DNA of 64,000 nt from Allopontixanthobacter sediminis (GCF_009828115.1 NZ_WTYL01000001.1:62001-126000), one strand, 5' to 3'. Shown: positions 52,891-60,254, counted from the stretch's first letter. Program-made: numbers and translations. Notes: generated from the sequence alone by a model not told the origin.

Positions 52891-53913
52891 GTGCTTTATG
52901 GCGGAAGTCTGCACTTCTTCGGGTGAGTGTGCCGCGGATTGTGACCAGACTCGCTCAGATATGCGATCGAACGGCGAAACATGCTCGTCCGGCTCGATAT
53001 GTGCATAGCGCATTGTGACCGTGACGCTGGAATGGCCAAGCGCATCACAGATGTCCGCTATGTCGACACCCGCCATCCGCATCCATGTCGCGCAGGTATG
53101 ACGAAGATCGTGGAACCGAAAGTTTGCCAGCGCTGACTTGCGCACGGCAGCCTCCCAATCCTTCCTGAAATTGGTGGTGTCGAACACCTTCCCTTTGCGC
53201 TCTGGTCGGGTGGACAGCGCAGCCCTGATATTGGCCGGCATCCGGATCGTATGGCGCTTGTTGCCCTTAATCGTCACCGTTATCATGCCGCTGGATAGGT
53301 CAACCTCTTTCCAGTCCAGTTGCAGCAAGTTGTTCTTGCGCAATCCGGTGCTGACAGCGACCTTGACGATAAGGCTTAGTTCCTTGCCGCACACTGCCAG
53401 CAAGCGGTCGTATTCATCGCGGCTTAAGAAGCGGGTGCGTCCGTCCGGTTCCTTCGCCCGCAGTTCCTTCCATGCCAGCGACGGTATTTGCTGGCCGTGA
53501 ATCTGCTGCGCGTGGCGTAGGGCGGCTTTGAGATACGCGAAGTCCCGATTGACACTATGGGCCTGCAAACCTTCGCCTCGGCGCTTTGCACGGTAATCTA
53601 ACAGGCCTGGGTTGGTGATGTGCATTATCGGCGTGTCCTTGCCGAGTATGCGCCGCAGCGCGTCCAGCTTTACCAGCGTGGCTTTATGCGAAGTCTTGTG
53701 CTTGGCTTTCTCGCTCCAGTAGGACGCAAAGCATTCATTGATCGTCCAGCGATCTTTCGGAATCGCGCGGTGCCTGGCGTCGTGTTCGGCCTGCGCCTCT
53801 ACTTGGCGGGCTTCGCGCTTGCTCGTTTTTTCAGTGCTGCCTCGAAATCGCAGACCGTCGACTGTGATCGAGTACCACCAGAACGGGGAGCCTTCGCGCT
53901 GGTAGAGTGACAT
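52888..53913 (-). CDS. tyrosine recombinase integrase
   Basis: 341 residues from the ATG at 53913 (MSLYQREGSPFWWYSITVDG). N-terminal core-binding domain about 55-150, catalytic domain after 160 with Arg192 (STGLRKNNLLQLDW), His268 and Arg271 (FRFHDLRHTC), His294 (LGHSSVTVTMRYAH) and nucleophile Tyr303. The catalytic set is complete. It mediates site-specific integration and excision at tRNA-Arg. Its stop lies in the tRNA-derived core, so excision would change its last codons. The excisionase-like gene overlaps its start by 115 bases. Confidence 0.95.
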   Translation of the reverse strand: MSLYQREGSPFWWYSITVDGLRFRGSTEKTSKREARQVEAQAEHDARHRAIPKDRWTINECFASYWSEKAKHKTSHKATLVKLDALRRILGKDTPIMHITNPGLLDYRAKRRGEGLQAHSVNRDFAYLKAALRHAQQIHGQQIPSLAWKELRAKEPDGRTRFLSRDEYDRLLAVCGKELSLIVKVAVSTGLRKNNLLQLDWKEVDLSSGMITVTIKGNKRHTIRMPANIRAALSTRPERKGKVFDTTNFRKDWEAAVRKSALANFRFHDLRHTCATWMRMAGVDIADICDALGHSSVTVTMRYAHIEPDEHVSPFDRISERVWSQSAAHSPEEVQTSAIKH

Positions 53914-54080
53914 TCTCGCGCCTTTTCTATGAATTGTGTCAGGTCCGATTCGGTGTAGCGTATGGTGCGACCAAATCGCACGTATGGCAACGCGCCCTCC
54001 TGGCGGGCCTTCCGCAAGGTGCGTGTGCATACCCGCAACGCCTCCGCTGCTTCGTGCTCTGTCAGAAGGGCCGGACTCAT
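53799..54080 (-). CDS. AlpA/excisionase-like HTH protein
   Basis: 93 residues. LLTEHEAAEALRVCTRTLRKARQEGALPYVRFGRTIRYTESDLTQFI is a MerR-type winged HTH of the excisionase/AlpA group: the helix-turn-helix pair followed by a strand turn with Gly-Arg. The tail is basic and low-complexity. Next to integrase, it probably directs excision. The 3' third overlaps the integrase start region by 115 bases in another frame, which is long but the domain is clear. Confidence 0.8.
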   Translation of the reverse strand: MSPALLTEHEAAEALRVCTRTLRKARQEGALPYVRFGRTIRYTESDLTQFIEKARECHSTSAKAPRSGGTRSQSTVCDFEAALKKRASAKPAK

Positions 54081-54172
54081 CCTACCGCCCGCTTCATCAA
54101 CCGAGGCCAGCGCTCACCCATCGGCCTGTTCCATGCTGGCGCGGATTGGTGGTCCGAAGAATGTGGTGCGCT

Positions 54173-54415
54173 TCATACCGTATCCCCTGCCTTGGCATAC
54201 ATTCTAGCCCGTTCCCGCTCCATCCCTCTGCGCTCGGCTGCGATGCGGTGGGCTTTGAAGGCTCGGGTTGTATCGTCCCAGCAACGAAACGTGCCACTTT
54301 TATGGTATCGAATGGCCAGCATATCCAAAAGCGCCTTGGCAGCATCTCGATCCCCCTGCGTAACCCTCTCGGCATCCCCCGCGATCAGCGCGGCGCTGTC
54401 TGTCTTGTCGGTCAT
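54173..54415 (-). CDS. small prophage protein of unknown function
   Basis: 80 residues from the ATG at 54415 (MTDKTDSAALIAGDAERV). Helical, charged (FRCWDDTTRAFKAHRIAAERRGMERERARM). It overlaps the stop of the upstream gene by 4 bases. The first codons (MTDKTD) are repeated at the start of the 54597 gene, including the surrounding bases, suggesting a local duplication. Function not recognised. Confidence 0.6.
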   Translation of the reverse strand: MTDKTDSAALIAGDAERVTQGDRDAAKALLDMLAIRYHKSGTFRCWDDTTRAFKAHRIAAERRGMERERARMYAKAGDTV

Positions 54416-54597
54416 GACTGCTCCTGCTTCATTGGGCGCAATCCGCCACACCACTCCGGCGCAGAACAATGGAACAGCCCCGTAGAGCGACAATCAGGGC
54501 AGTATAGCCCCGATGGATTATCCACCTTTGGTGCGTCGTTTGATGCGATAAGGCCAATTAGATAAGCCCACGGCTTGAGGTCTGTCTTGTCGGTCAT
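54412..54597 (-). CDS. small prophage protein with Cys-rich zinc-ribbon-like motif
   Basis: 61 residues from the ATG at 54597 (MTDKTDLKPWAYLIGLIAS). The second half has CPDCRSTGLFHC and a later Cys (APEWCGG), a possible zinc knuckle. Translational overlap with the downstream gene (ATGA). The N-terminal six residues match those of the 54415 gene. Function not recognised. Confidence 0.55.
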   Translation of the reverse strand: MTDKTDLKPWAYLIGLIASNDAPKVDNPSGLYCPDCRSTGLFHCSAPEWCGGLRPMKQEQS

Positions 54598-54599
54598 GG

Positions 54600-54872
54600 T
54601 TAAGCACCCCAATCATTCAGAAGGTCAGATTGTAGGGCTGCACACCCCCTGCTTATGTATAAGGTGTTCCTGTCTTGAATATCCGTTTGCGTCATATAGG
54701 ACGCGCTGGCGTTGCCGGTTACGTCAACAAACGCAAATACCACAGCGACGGGGGCGCTGGAGGTTTCCGTAAGTTCGTCGTACCTGGTTGCAAGATAATC
54801 AAGAAACGCCTGCTTACCTTCAGAGTGCGTTACATTCGGGCGAATGGGTCTAACTCGATCAGTGTCGGTCAT
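54600..54872 (-). CDS. small prophage protein of unknown function
   Basis: 90 residues from the ATG at 54872 (MTDTDRVRPIRPNVTHSEG). No known domain; the middle is moderately hydrophobic (APVAVVFAFVDVTG). Start overlaps the stop of the upstream gene by 4 bases. Real by gene density and coupling, function unknown. Confidence 0.55.
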   Translation of the reverse strand: MTDTDRVRPIRPNVTHSEGKQAFLDYLATRYDELTETSSAPVAVVFAFVDVTGNASASYMTQTDIQDRNTLYISRGCAALQSDLLNDWGA

Positions 54873-55270
54873 GGTGTGGGGCCTTTCGGTGCAGCGGGAA
54901 GCGGTTGCCAGTGGGTTGGAATACGCCCCATGTCCCAGCCCCTTCTTTCGAAACGCTGGAATGAGTTGACCGCCCAATGTTCTGCCCAAAACCCCTGCTT
55001 GGGATAGTAGAGCAGCACTTCCGTTCCATCCTTTGGGGCTGTCTCAATCGGTTGCCAGCCTATCTCTGCCCGCGCATCTGTGAGTTCGGCCTGTAGTGCT
55101 GTGAGGGTGTCGGCGGGGGTATCTTCCGATAGAACAAAAAGCATTTCGCCAGCCCGCTTGAAATGTGGGTTGTGTTTGCAGAATGTTCCTAGCGTCATAG
55201 TAGGTTCCATGACTTGTGCAGACGCAAGGCTTTCGTAAAGCGCTTCAACAGCCTCTATCGTTTTTTCCAT
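54869..55270 (-). CDS. prophage protein with C-terminal DUF551 domain
   Basis: 133 residues from the ATG at 55270. The N-terminal helical part (about 1-75) is unique; residues about 76-133 are a DUF551 domain, starting WQPIETAPKDGTEVLLYYP and ending THWQPLPAAP. DUF551 is a short phage and enteric domain of unknown function. It is one of three such proteins encoded within 1.1 kb. Start overlaps the stop of the upstream DUF551 gene. Confidence 0.75.
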   Translation of the reverse strand: MEKTIEAVEALYESLASAQVMEPTMTLGTFCKHNPHFKRAGEMLFVLSEDTPADTLTALQAELTDARAEIGWQPIETAPKDGTEVLLYYPKQGFWAEHWAVNSFQRFERRGWDMGRIPTHWQPLPAAPKGPTP

Positions 55271-55497
55271 CACGCGCCCCCATGCGAGCGAGGCCCGCGC
55301 AATGCAGGTTCTAGCGGCATCCAAAGCGTTGGTTCATCCTCGAAAGCATGGTCCCACCAGCCTTCATATCCTTCTGGCCCCACTTCATAGTAGCCCGCGC
55401 AATACCTTTCGGACTCCTGATCTGCACGGCCTGCCGTGTAAAGCAGCACAATTGTCCCATCCTTCGGCGCGGTTTCTATCGGTTGCCAAGTCATCAC
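55270..55497 (-). CDS. prophage DUF551 protein
   Basis: 75 residues. MMTWQPIETAPKDGTIVLLY begins a stand-alone DUF551 domain ending LWMPLEPAL. Second of three DUF551 copies; overlaps both neighbours by a base or four. Function unknown. Confidence 0.75.
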   Translation of the reverse strand: MMTWQPIETAPKDGTIVLLYTAGRADQESERYCAGYYEVGPEGYEGWWDHAFEDEPTLWMPLEPALRGPRSHGGA

Positions 55498-55760
55498 AAT
55501 CCTCCATGTCCAGTTGGCCCGCGCAATGCAGTGACAGGACCGCCGCCCGTGATCCTATTGACCACGATCCAGCCCCAGCCCGTCAGCAAGGCGCGGCTTT
55601 CGTATTCGTCCGCCTCTAGCCGTGTCGCAGGACCGCCCCGTTCGGGATATGCGGCCCACTGGTGGCCTTCATCACGCAAGACTACACGAGTGCCAGCGGG
55701 GAGGTTGTAAGGCGCTGGCTGTGGTTCGCCGCTCGGGCGGTTGGTGGGTGGATTATACAT
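55494..55760 (-). CDS. small prophage protein of unknown function
   Basis: 88 residues from the ATG at 55760 (MYNPPTNRPSGEPQPAPYN). A Pro-rich start, then LPAGTRVVLRDEGHQWAAYPERGG and a conserved-looking GWGWIVVNRITGGG. It overlaps the upstream DUF551 gene by 8 bases and the next by 4. Function not recognised. Confidence 0.6.
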   Translation of the reverse strand: MYNPPTNRPSGEPQPAPYNLPAGTRVVLRDEGHQWAAYPERGGPATRLEADEYESRALLTGWGWIVVNRITGGGPVTALRGPTGHGGL

Positions 55761-55974
55761 TTGCTGTCTCCGGTGGAGCTGGCAGTGGCATCCAGTGGGT
55801 AGCGTCATGCCAAAGAGCAAAGCGCCCCTGACTGTTCGATGTGCCGGACCAGACCTTCAAGGCCCTGTGCCAGCGCGCTATAAGGTAAGAGGCTTCCGAG
55901 TGCTTGAAGCGGTCGTCGTAAACCACGATCCACGTTCCATCCTTCGGCGCTGTCTCTATCGGTTGCCAATCCAT
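55753..55974 (-). CDS. prophage DUF551 protein
   Basis: 73 residues from the ATG at 55974. MDWQPIETAPKDGTWIVVYDD to THWMPLPAPP is a complete DUF551 domain, the third copy. Longer in-frame starts up to 56097 would lie inside the upstream gene. Function unknown. Confidence 0.72.
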   Translation of the reverse strand: MDWQPIETAPKDGTWIVVYDDRFKHSEASYLIARWHRALKVWSGTSNSQGRFALWHDATHWMPLPAPPETANV

Positions 55975-56414
55975 CACTTCACTCCTTCGGCGGGGTTTAT
56001 CTCCGTGATGTGCAGGCCACGCGCTTTGAGTTGTTCTCGAAACTCCTTGGCCATGTCGGGGGTAGCTTTGTCTTTCGACTGCCACGCTAGGTGCCACACC
56101 GCGCTGGCAATCTCGTCTATCGGATCAACAGGCGGCTTGAGTGCGTCCAGTGCGGCGAGGATGTGTATGATGGCGTTGTTTTTCCTAGCGCTGTAGCATG
56201 TGCAATCGTCTTTGATTTGCCGCAAAGCACACCCCATCCGCTCGACCAACTCCGGCGGATACTTCGCTGCGGCTTCCTTCTCGGCTATGAGGGTGGCGAG
56301 GGCTAGAACATCGGTGCCAGTTCCATGATGCGACACGCTCCAAAACTGCCCGTCCGCTTCCGCATTCAACCGGTCGCAAGCTTCTTTCAGGTGCGCATCT
56401 GTAACTTCGATCAC
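55974..56414 (-). CDS. prophage protein of unknown function
   Basis: 146 residues from a GTG at 56414 that overlaps the stop of the upstream small gene. Mostly helical: an N-terminal MIEVTDAHLKEACDRLNAEADG, a Cys pair (DDCTCYSARKNN), and a charged C-terminus. No domain recognised. Overlap of one base with the DUF551 start downstream. Confidence 0.6.
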   Translation of the reverse strand: MIEVTDAHLKEACDRLNAEADGQFWSVSHHGTGTDVLALATLIAEKEAAAKYPPELVERMGCALRQIKDDCTCYSARKNNAIIHILAALDALKPPVDPIDEIASAVWHLAWQSKDKATPDMAKEFREQLKARGLHITEINPAEGVK

Positions 56415-56545
56415 GATACTTTCCTTTCAAGCAACCTGGCCCACAAGGAAGGCCGGTCCATGCCCACGATGGGGCGGCAATTATTGTTCCGAATAGCTGC
56501 ATCCCTGCGGCGGGGTGGCTGTGGGGACCAAGGGGCGGGGTTCAT
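56411..56545 (-). CDS. very small prophage protein
   Basis: 44 residues from the ATG at 56545, which overlaps the stop of the upstream gene (ATGA); its own stop overlaps the next start (GTGA). Basic and Pro/Arg-rich: MNPAPWSPQPPRRRDAAIR, ending SLWARLLERKVS. The exact coupling at both ends is the main evidence that it is translated. Function unknown. Confidence 0.5.
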   Translation of the reverse strand: MNPAPWSPQPPRRRDAAIRNNNCRPIVGMDRPSLWARLLERKVS

Positions 56546-56841
56546 GCGTCACCTGTGGCTTTGGCGATTGCGGCGCGGGCCTTGACGACCTGTGACAACG
56601 GCGGCTCAAGTTCACCACGAAGGGATGCGAGCGCGTCAACGCAGCGTTCCAGAGCCTCAAGCAATTCAGGTGCGGCTGCGATCAGGCGGGCGTTGGCTTC
56701 AATTTCCGCTTCCGGCTTGCGTTCTGCTTCGTCTCCGCAGGCAATGCCGAATATCAAGCCGCCGTTCTCGCGTTCAAGGATTGCGCCAAAGCCGAACTGT
56801 GGTGGGTCAAGAACCCAAGGCCCTTTCGTATGCTCACTCAC
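56542..56841 (-). CDS. conserved prophage protein, HTKGPW family
   Basis: 99 residues. MSEHTKGPWVLDPPQ to IEANARLIAAAPELLEALERCVDAL matches a small protein family common in tailed-phage early regions; its role is not known. Overlaps the neighbours by 4 bases on both sides. Confidence 0.78.
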   Translation of the reverse strand: MSEHTKGPWVLDPPQFGFGAILERENGGLIFGIACGDEAERKPEAEIEANARLIAAAPELLEALERCVDALASLRGELEPPLSQVVKARAAIAKATGDA

Positions 56842-57023
56842 TTCGAATTCCTCTCAATTATTTCACAGTAATCCAGCCAACCGACGATTACGGAGTCGAT
56901 CACAACGGCAACGGCGGCGATGGCAACAAGCGCAAAGAGCGCGGCTATGAGGGTGGTTAGTGAAGGGATCGGGCCAAGGTCAGCATCGAACGTGAACAGC
57001 GCGAGGATTGCGGCGACACTCAC
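56838..57023 (-). CDS. small prophage membrane protein
   Basis: 61 residues with one long or two short hydrophobic helices (about 1-12 and 25-48, ALVAIAAVAVVIDSVIVGWL). Overlaps the upstream stop and downstream start by 4 bases, so probably translated. Could be a superinfection or early membrane protein; nothing in the sequence tells. Confidence 0.55.
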   Translation of the reverse strand: MSVAAILALFTFDADLGPIPSLTTLIAALFALVAIAAVAVVIDSVIVGWLDYCEIIERNSK

Positions 57024-57661
57024 TCCCCGTCACCCAGGTCAGCGAACGGATCCGCGTCGTCATCCGAGGACAATTCCAACCGCCGCGCCTGCAATGCCGT
57101 TTCGTACTTGGCGTGAAGGTCGGGCCGATCGTTTGCCAGGTCAGCCAGCATGTCGGACTTCGAGGCCACGTAGGCGTCCAGCTTTTCGACATCGGGAGCC
57201 CGGGCAATCGTAGCGATGATCTTGTCCGCGGCGATTGCCGCCTTGTCCTCTTGGGGCTCTTGGGTCTGAACCTTCAAAGGCTGCACCGAATAGGGCGCGC
57301 GCTTTCCACGAGTTGCGGTCAGGGCCAGTTGCATCGGCTTCTCGATGTCGGAAAGGTGACTGACACGAATGCCGCCCACTTCCATGCCGCCCCACTTCAC
57401 GGTGGGATCGCGGAACAGGGTGATCGATCGGCCAACGTACTGCTTGGCGTCCGGCCCCCATGCTGCGACAAGAACGCGGCTCATCGACTTGCACGGCTTC
57501 CATGGACGCCCGTTGTCATTGTCATAGCTGATGATGACGGGCTGCTCGGTGCCGGGATTGATCTCGACGCTGGCGACACGGATCGTCATGGGGCCGGCCA
57601 AAAGATCGTCGGCGGAAATCTGGTCTGACTTTGGCTGAATTGCGGGGCTCATATCGTTCAT
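57020..57661 (-). CDS. phage recombination-associated protein, partner of YqaJ exonuclease
   Basis: 213 residues from the ATG at 57661 with CTAGGAG upstream. N-terminal part (about 15-120): DDLLAGPMTIRVASVEINPG, PWKPCKSMSRVLVAAWGPDAKQYVGRSITLFRDP and WGGMEVGGIRVSHLSDIEKPM. This is a conserved family of alphaproteobacterial phages found next to YqaJ-type exonucleases. The strand-rich N-terminus could be an OB-like single-strand-binding or annealing partner, which is inference. Acidic tail (SSDDDADPFADLGDGE), as in single-strand-binding proteins. Confidence 0.72.
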   Translation of the reverse strand: MNDMSPAIQPKSDQISADDLLAGPMTIRVASVEINPGTEQPVIISYDNDNGRPWKPCKSMSRVLVAAWGPDAKQYVGRSITLFRDPTVKWGGMEVGGIRVSHLSDIEKPMQLALTATRGKRAPYSVQPLKVQTQEPQEDKAAIAADKIIATIARAPDVEKLDAYVASKSDMLADLANDRPDLHAKYETALQARRLELSSDDDADPFADLGDGE

Positions 57662-57671
57662 GGGGATTCTC

Positions 57672-58364
57672 CTAGACGTACATTTCGGTTTCAATTTTCC
57701 GCTCGGTCGGGATCAACCGTGCGGCGGATTTCAAAGCTGCCGCATAGTCAGCCATTGCCTCTTGGACCTTCGCCTCGAAGTCGGAGGCGGCGGATATGAT
57801 CGCAGCTTGAATTTCAGGGTTCGGCTCGATGCGCATGGTCGCCATCGGGAGCCCGCCTGAGTAAGAAATCAGGTCACACCACTTGCGGCCGGTGACGAGC
57901 ATCGCAGTCTGAACCTGCAAGTCGTAATCGGTCGGAGTGGTGCCATCGCGGAAATGTTCAACAATGGTCTGGACCTGGTATTTTTGGCGCCTGCTCTTGC
58001 ATTCGATCAGGCCGTCATCGCCAACCAGGCCATCGGGTGAGCAGCCGAGCGTGAAGCCCCATTGATCGTTAGTGACGAAACCGCATTCGGTGACGGGTGC
58101 ATACTTGTCCGAATAGGCAATGCGCGCCTCAACCTCGTCGACATGACCGCGCAACATCTCGTCCCCGATATACGTGGGCTCGACATATTGGCTGATACGC
58201 TGGGCTGCGATTTCCCAGACATGCGCGCGGGTCTTTTCGTTGTTCGCGATCTTTAGGGTCGGGGTCAGGATCAGCTTGACCTCTGATGCGGTCAGCAAGC
58301 CGAGACGGGTCTGATGCCATTCGTCGGAGCCCTGGATAAGATCGGGGTGGTAGTTAATGCTCAT
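57672..58364 (-). CDS. YqaJ-family viral recombinase (lambda-exonuclease-like)
   Basis: 230 residues. It has the YqaJ entry GSDEWHQTRLGLLTASEV, the PD-(D/E)xK catalytic core GCSPDGLVGDDGLIECKSR (Asp, then Glu-x-Lys) and the following VQTAMLVTG helix. It resects double-stranded ends for phage recombination. Overlaps the upstream gene by 4 bases; the likely annealing partner is encoded downstream. Confidence 0.92.
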   Translation of the reverse strand: MSINYHPDLIQGSDEWHQTRLGLLTASEVKLILTPTLKIANNEKTRAHVWEIAAQRISQYVEPTYIGDEMLRGHVDEVEARIAYSDKYAPVTECGFVTNDQWGFTLGCSPDGLVGDDGLIECKSRRQKYQVQTIVEHFRDGTTPTDYDLQVQTAMLVTGRKWCDLISYSGGLPMATMRIEPNPEIQAAIISAASDFEAKVQEAMADYAAALKSAARLIPTERKIETEMYV

Positions 58365-58582
58365 GCTTCATTCCAATCACGCCTAAGCTGTTCCTGCCGC
58401 TGCTGTGACAGGCTGGCGTAATGCGTCTCGGCTGCGCGCAACGGGTCAGGGTCGGGCAATGCGTCCCACTCTGCGTTGGCGCGATTGATCTGCTCGGGGG
58501 TCGGCACGAACGGCTCGAAGCTGTCGGCCATGTCGGAGTAGGCGCCGGCTAGGATGCGGGCGCGCTGGGCTAGGCGGCTCAT
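58361..58582 (-). CDS. small prophage protein of unknown function
   Basis: 73 residues, helical and charged (MSRLAQRARILAGAYSDMA, then TPEQINRANAEWDAL and SLSQQRQEQLRRDW). Overlaps the HNH gene stop and the YqaJ start by 4 bases. Function unknown. Confidence 0.65.
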   Translation of the reverse strand: MSRLAQRARILAGAYSDMADSFEPFVPTPEQINRANAEWDALPDPDPLRAAETHYASLSQQRQEQLRRDWNEA

Positions 58583-59115
58583 GCTTTGACACTCCGCATA
58601 GAGGCGCGCATTTCGATCTTCTTGATCAGCGGAAGGTCGGCGGCGTCATTGTTGCATTTGCGGTGAGCAAGCGCGTAATTCGCCAGCGAGTTGCGGCCAC
58701 CGGTCGACTTCGGGACCAAGTGCTCGATGGTGCAATCAGCGCCCATCGCATCGCCACAAAACCAGCATTCATCACCATCGCGCGCCAATAGCTTCGCGCG
58801 CGTCTTTTCCGACTTGCTGACCGCCTTGCTTGCTGGTGTGGGCGCTTGCGGAACCGACAGCAGTTCATCAACCGGCGCTCCGGCGAGGAAGGCGCGGTAG
58901 TGGCCCTTGCTGCCACCGGTCCACGTTAGGAGGCCGTTTTCCTTGGCATAGACGATATGGGTCGCCGCCTTGTTTGTGCCGCGCCAATAGGCACGGTAGC
59001 GGACGACTTCGTATCGATTGGTCGGGACGCCAATCTCGCAACCCTGTTGCGACAGGTAGGCAAGGAAGTTCTGCGTATCGAACTTGTCGCGGCGAATGGG
59101 AAGGTTAGCGCTCAT
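58579..59115 (-). CDS. HNH endonuclease-like protein
   Basis: 178 residues. The C-terminal half is an HNH domain: CWFCGDAMG, TIEHLVPKSTGGRNSLANYALAHRKCNND, with the two Cys pairs and the His-Asn core. The N-terminal 90 residues (RRDKFDTQNFLAYLSQQ, HIVYAKENGLLTWTGGSKG) are of unknown fold. Phage early HNH nucleases often act in recombination or packaging; the exact role is open. Confidence 0.88.
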   Translation of the reverse strand: MSANLPIRRDKFDTQNFLAYLSQQGCEIGVPTNRYEVVRYRAYWRGTNKAATHIVYAKENGLLTWTGGSKGHYRAFLAGAPVDELLSVPQAPTPASKAVSKSEKTRAKLLARDGDECWFCGDAMGADCTIEHLVPKSTGGRNSLANYALAHRKCNNDAADLPLIKKIEMRASMRSVKA

Positions 59116-59459
59116 GCGGCTTGCTCGACAAATCGAAGCTCAGCCATCTCGTAAGCAAACCAAGCCCGGTCCATGTGCTCAGCCAAAGAAGCTAGCCACG
59201 CCTCCTGCCAACGCCCCATGCCAAGCACGGTCAGCGAACCATAGACACCCAGCAAAGGGCGGCGGTCGAAGTCATAGGCGTTGATGAGCTGCTGCAACTG
59301 ATACGCGCGCTCTGGGTCCGGCAATGCTGCGAGATTGTAGAACTGCGCTTCGGTCAGTTCGAAGGCGTCGGCCTGCTGGTTGGCAAGGCGCTGCTCGTCG
59401 CGAGCAATGGCGCGGTCGGCCTGTTGCTGCTGCGATGGGGCGAAGGTGGAATGGATCAT
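59112..59459 (-). CDS. first gene of leftward early operon, unknown function
   Basis: 115 residues, Gln- and Ala-rich at the start (SQQQQADRAIARDEQRLAN), then ALPDPERAYQLQQLINAYDFD and a C-terminal helix. No domain recognised. Its upstream region has TTGACG and two TGTAGNNNNCTACA operators, so it begins the repressor-controlled leftward transcript. Confidence 0.7.
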   Translation of the reverse strand: MIHSTFAPSQQQQADRAIARDEQRLANQQADAFELTEAQFYNLAALPDPERAYQLQQLINAYDFDRRPLLGVYGSLTVLGMGRWQEAWLASLAEHMDRAWFAYEMAELRFVEQAA

Positions 59460-59497
59460 GGTGGGCTCCTAACTGTGTCGTTAAGAGCCTTCTTGCA

Positions 59498-59511
59498 TGT
59501 AGTTTGCTACA
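59498..59511. promoter_or_regulatory. phage repressor operator OL, proximal
   Basis: TGTAGTTTGCTACA, a 14-base palindrome-type site (TGTAG-N4-CTACA). It overlaps the promoter of the leftward operon, whose -35 TTGACG lies on the minus strand at 59517-59512. Confidence 0.75.
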
Positions 59512-59526
59512 CGTCAAACATAATCG

Positions 59527-59540
59527 TGTAGTTTGCTACA
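59527..59540. promoter_or_regulatory. phage repressor operator OL, distal
   Basis: Second exact copy of TGTAGTTTGCTACA, centred 29 bases from the first, between the repressor gene end and the leftward promoter. Confidence 0.75.
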
Positions 59541-59546
59541 TTTTAT

Positions 59547-59867
59547 TTATGCGCGCTTGCGGTCGTCCTCGGCAAACGCCTCTAGCAGCCGAAGCGCCTG
59601 TTCCAGGCGATCCTCTGCGATGCGGCTTATGATATCCTCGACGCGGGTTGCCATCTCTGGCCCGCCCTCCCCGTATGCCAGCCACCTAGGATCAACTTCC
59701 AGCGCAGCGGCCAGTTTATCGACGGTATCGAGGGTGAGGGAGTTGGTGCTGCTGGTCAGGAACTTGTGCAGCATACTGTCCGACAGGCCTGCCTTCAGAG
59801 ACACCTTCCGAACGGAAAGAGTCGGGTTTGCGTCGATGACTTGTCGGATGCGATCGCGGATATCCAT
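59547..59867 (-). CDS. phage repressor, XRE-type HTH (CI analogue)
   Basis: 106 residues from the ATG at 59867; an upstream start at 59948 would include the operator. HTH at about 18-65: LSVRKVSLKAGLSDSMLHKFL, then SLTLDTVDKLAAALEVDPRWL. The C-terminal part (about 70-106) is short and charged, with no LexA-type peptidase domain, so induction is not by RecA-mediated self-cleavage. It is flanked by operators on both sides as in lambda. Confidence 0.88.
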   Translation of the reverse strand: MDIRDRIRQVIDANPTLSVRKVSLKAGLSDSMLHKFLTSSTNSLTLDTVDKLAAALEVDPRWLAYGEGGPEMATRVEDIISRIAEDRLEQALRLLEAFAEDDRKRA

Positions 59868-59918
59868 GCCGCCATTATGCCACCCGAAGCAATCCGCCTC
59901 ATAATGTAGAATACTCCT

Positions 59919-59947
59919 TGACGTATCGTGTAGCAAACTACATACCA
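59919..59947 (+). promoter_or_regulatory. rightward early promoter with operator OR
   Basis: TTGACG at 59919-59924 as -35 and ATACCA at 59942-59947 as a weak -10, 17 bases apart. The operator TGTAGCAAACTACA (59929-59942) fills the spacer. A degenerate half-site TGTAGAATACT starts at 59905. Repressor binding would block the Cro-like gene. Confidence 0.65.
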
Positions 59948-59953
59948 TGCGTC

Positions 59954-60154
59954 ATGACCCAAGCAGAACAACTCGCAGCTCGCATTCGAGCGAAGGCATC
60001 TGAGATGAATATCTCGGCCAGCACATTGTCGCGGAAATTGTTCGGCGGAGGCAGTCGGATTGACGAGATCGAGGCTGGCAGTTCGCTGACCTTGGACACG
60101 TTCGCCCGCGTCTCCGCTGCTCTCGACGACCTCGACCGGGACAAGGCGGCATGA
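59954..60154 (+). CDS. Cro-like HTH protein
   Basis: 66 residues from the ATG at 59954, about 6 bases after the -10, so nearly leaderless. HTH: SEMNISASTLSRKLFGGGSRIDEIEAGSSLTLDTFARVSAALDDL. Divergent from the repressor, in Cro position, and likely competing for the TGTAG operators. No other conserved region. Confidence 0.8.
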   Translation: MTQAEQLAARIRAKASEMNISASTLSRKLFGGGSRIDEIEAGSSLTLDTFARVSAALDDLDRDKAA

Positions 60155-60254
60155 TCGCCGGGGTTCGTGAAGTCGATGCTGCTCATCCCCGCAGCCTGAC
60201 TTCCTCCCCGTAAATTCCAACTCGTTAACCTTCCACAGTCCCGCTGTGAAACAC

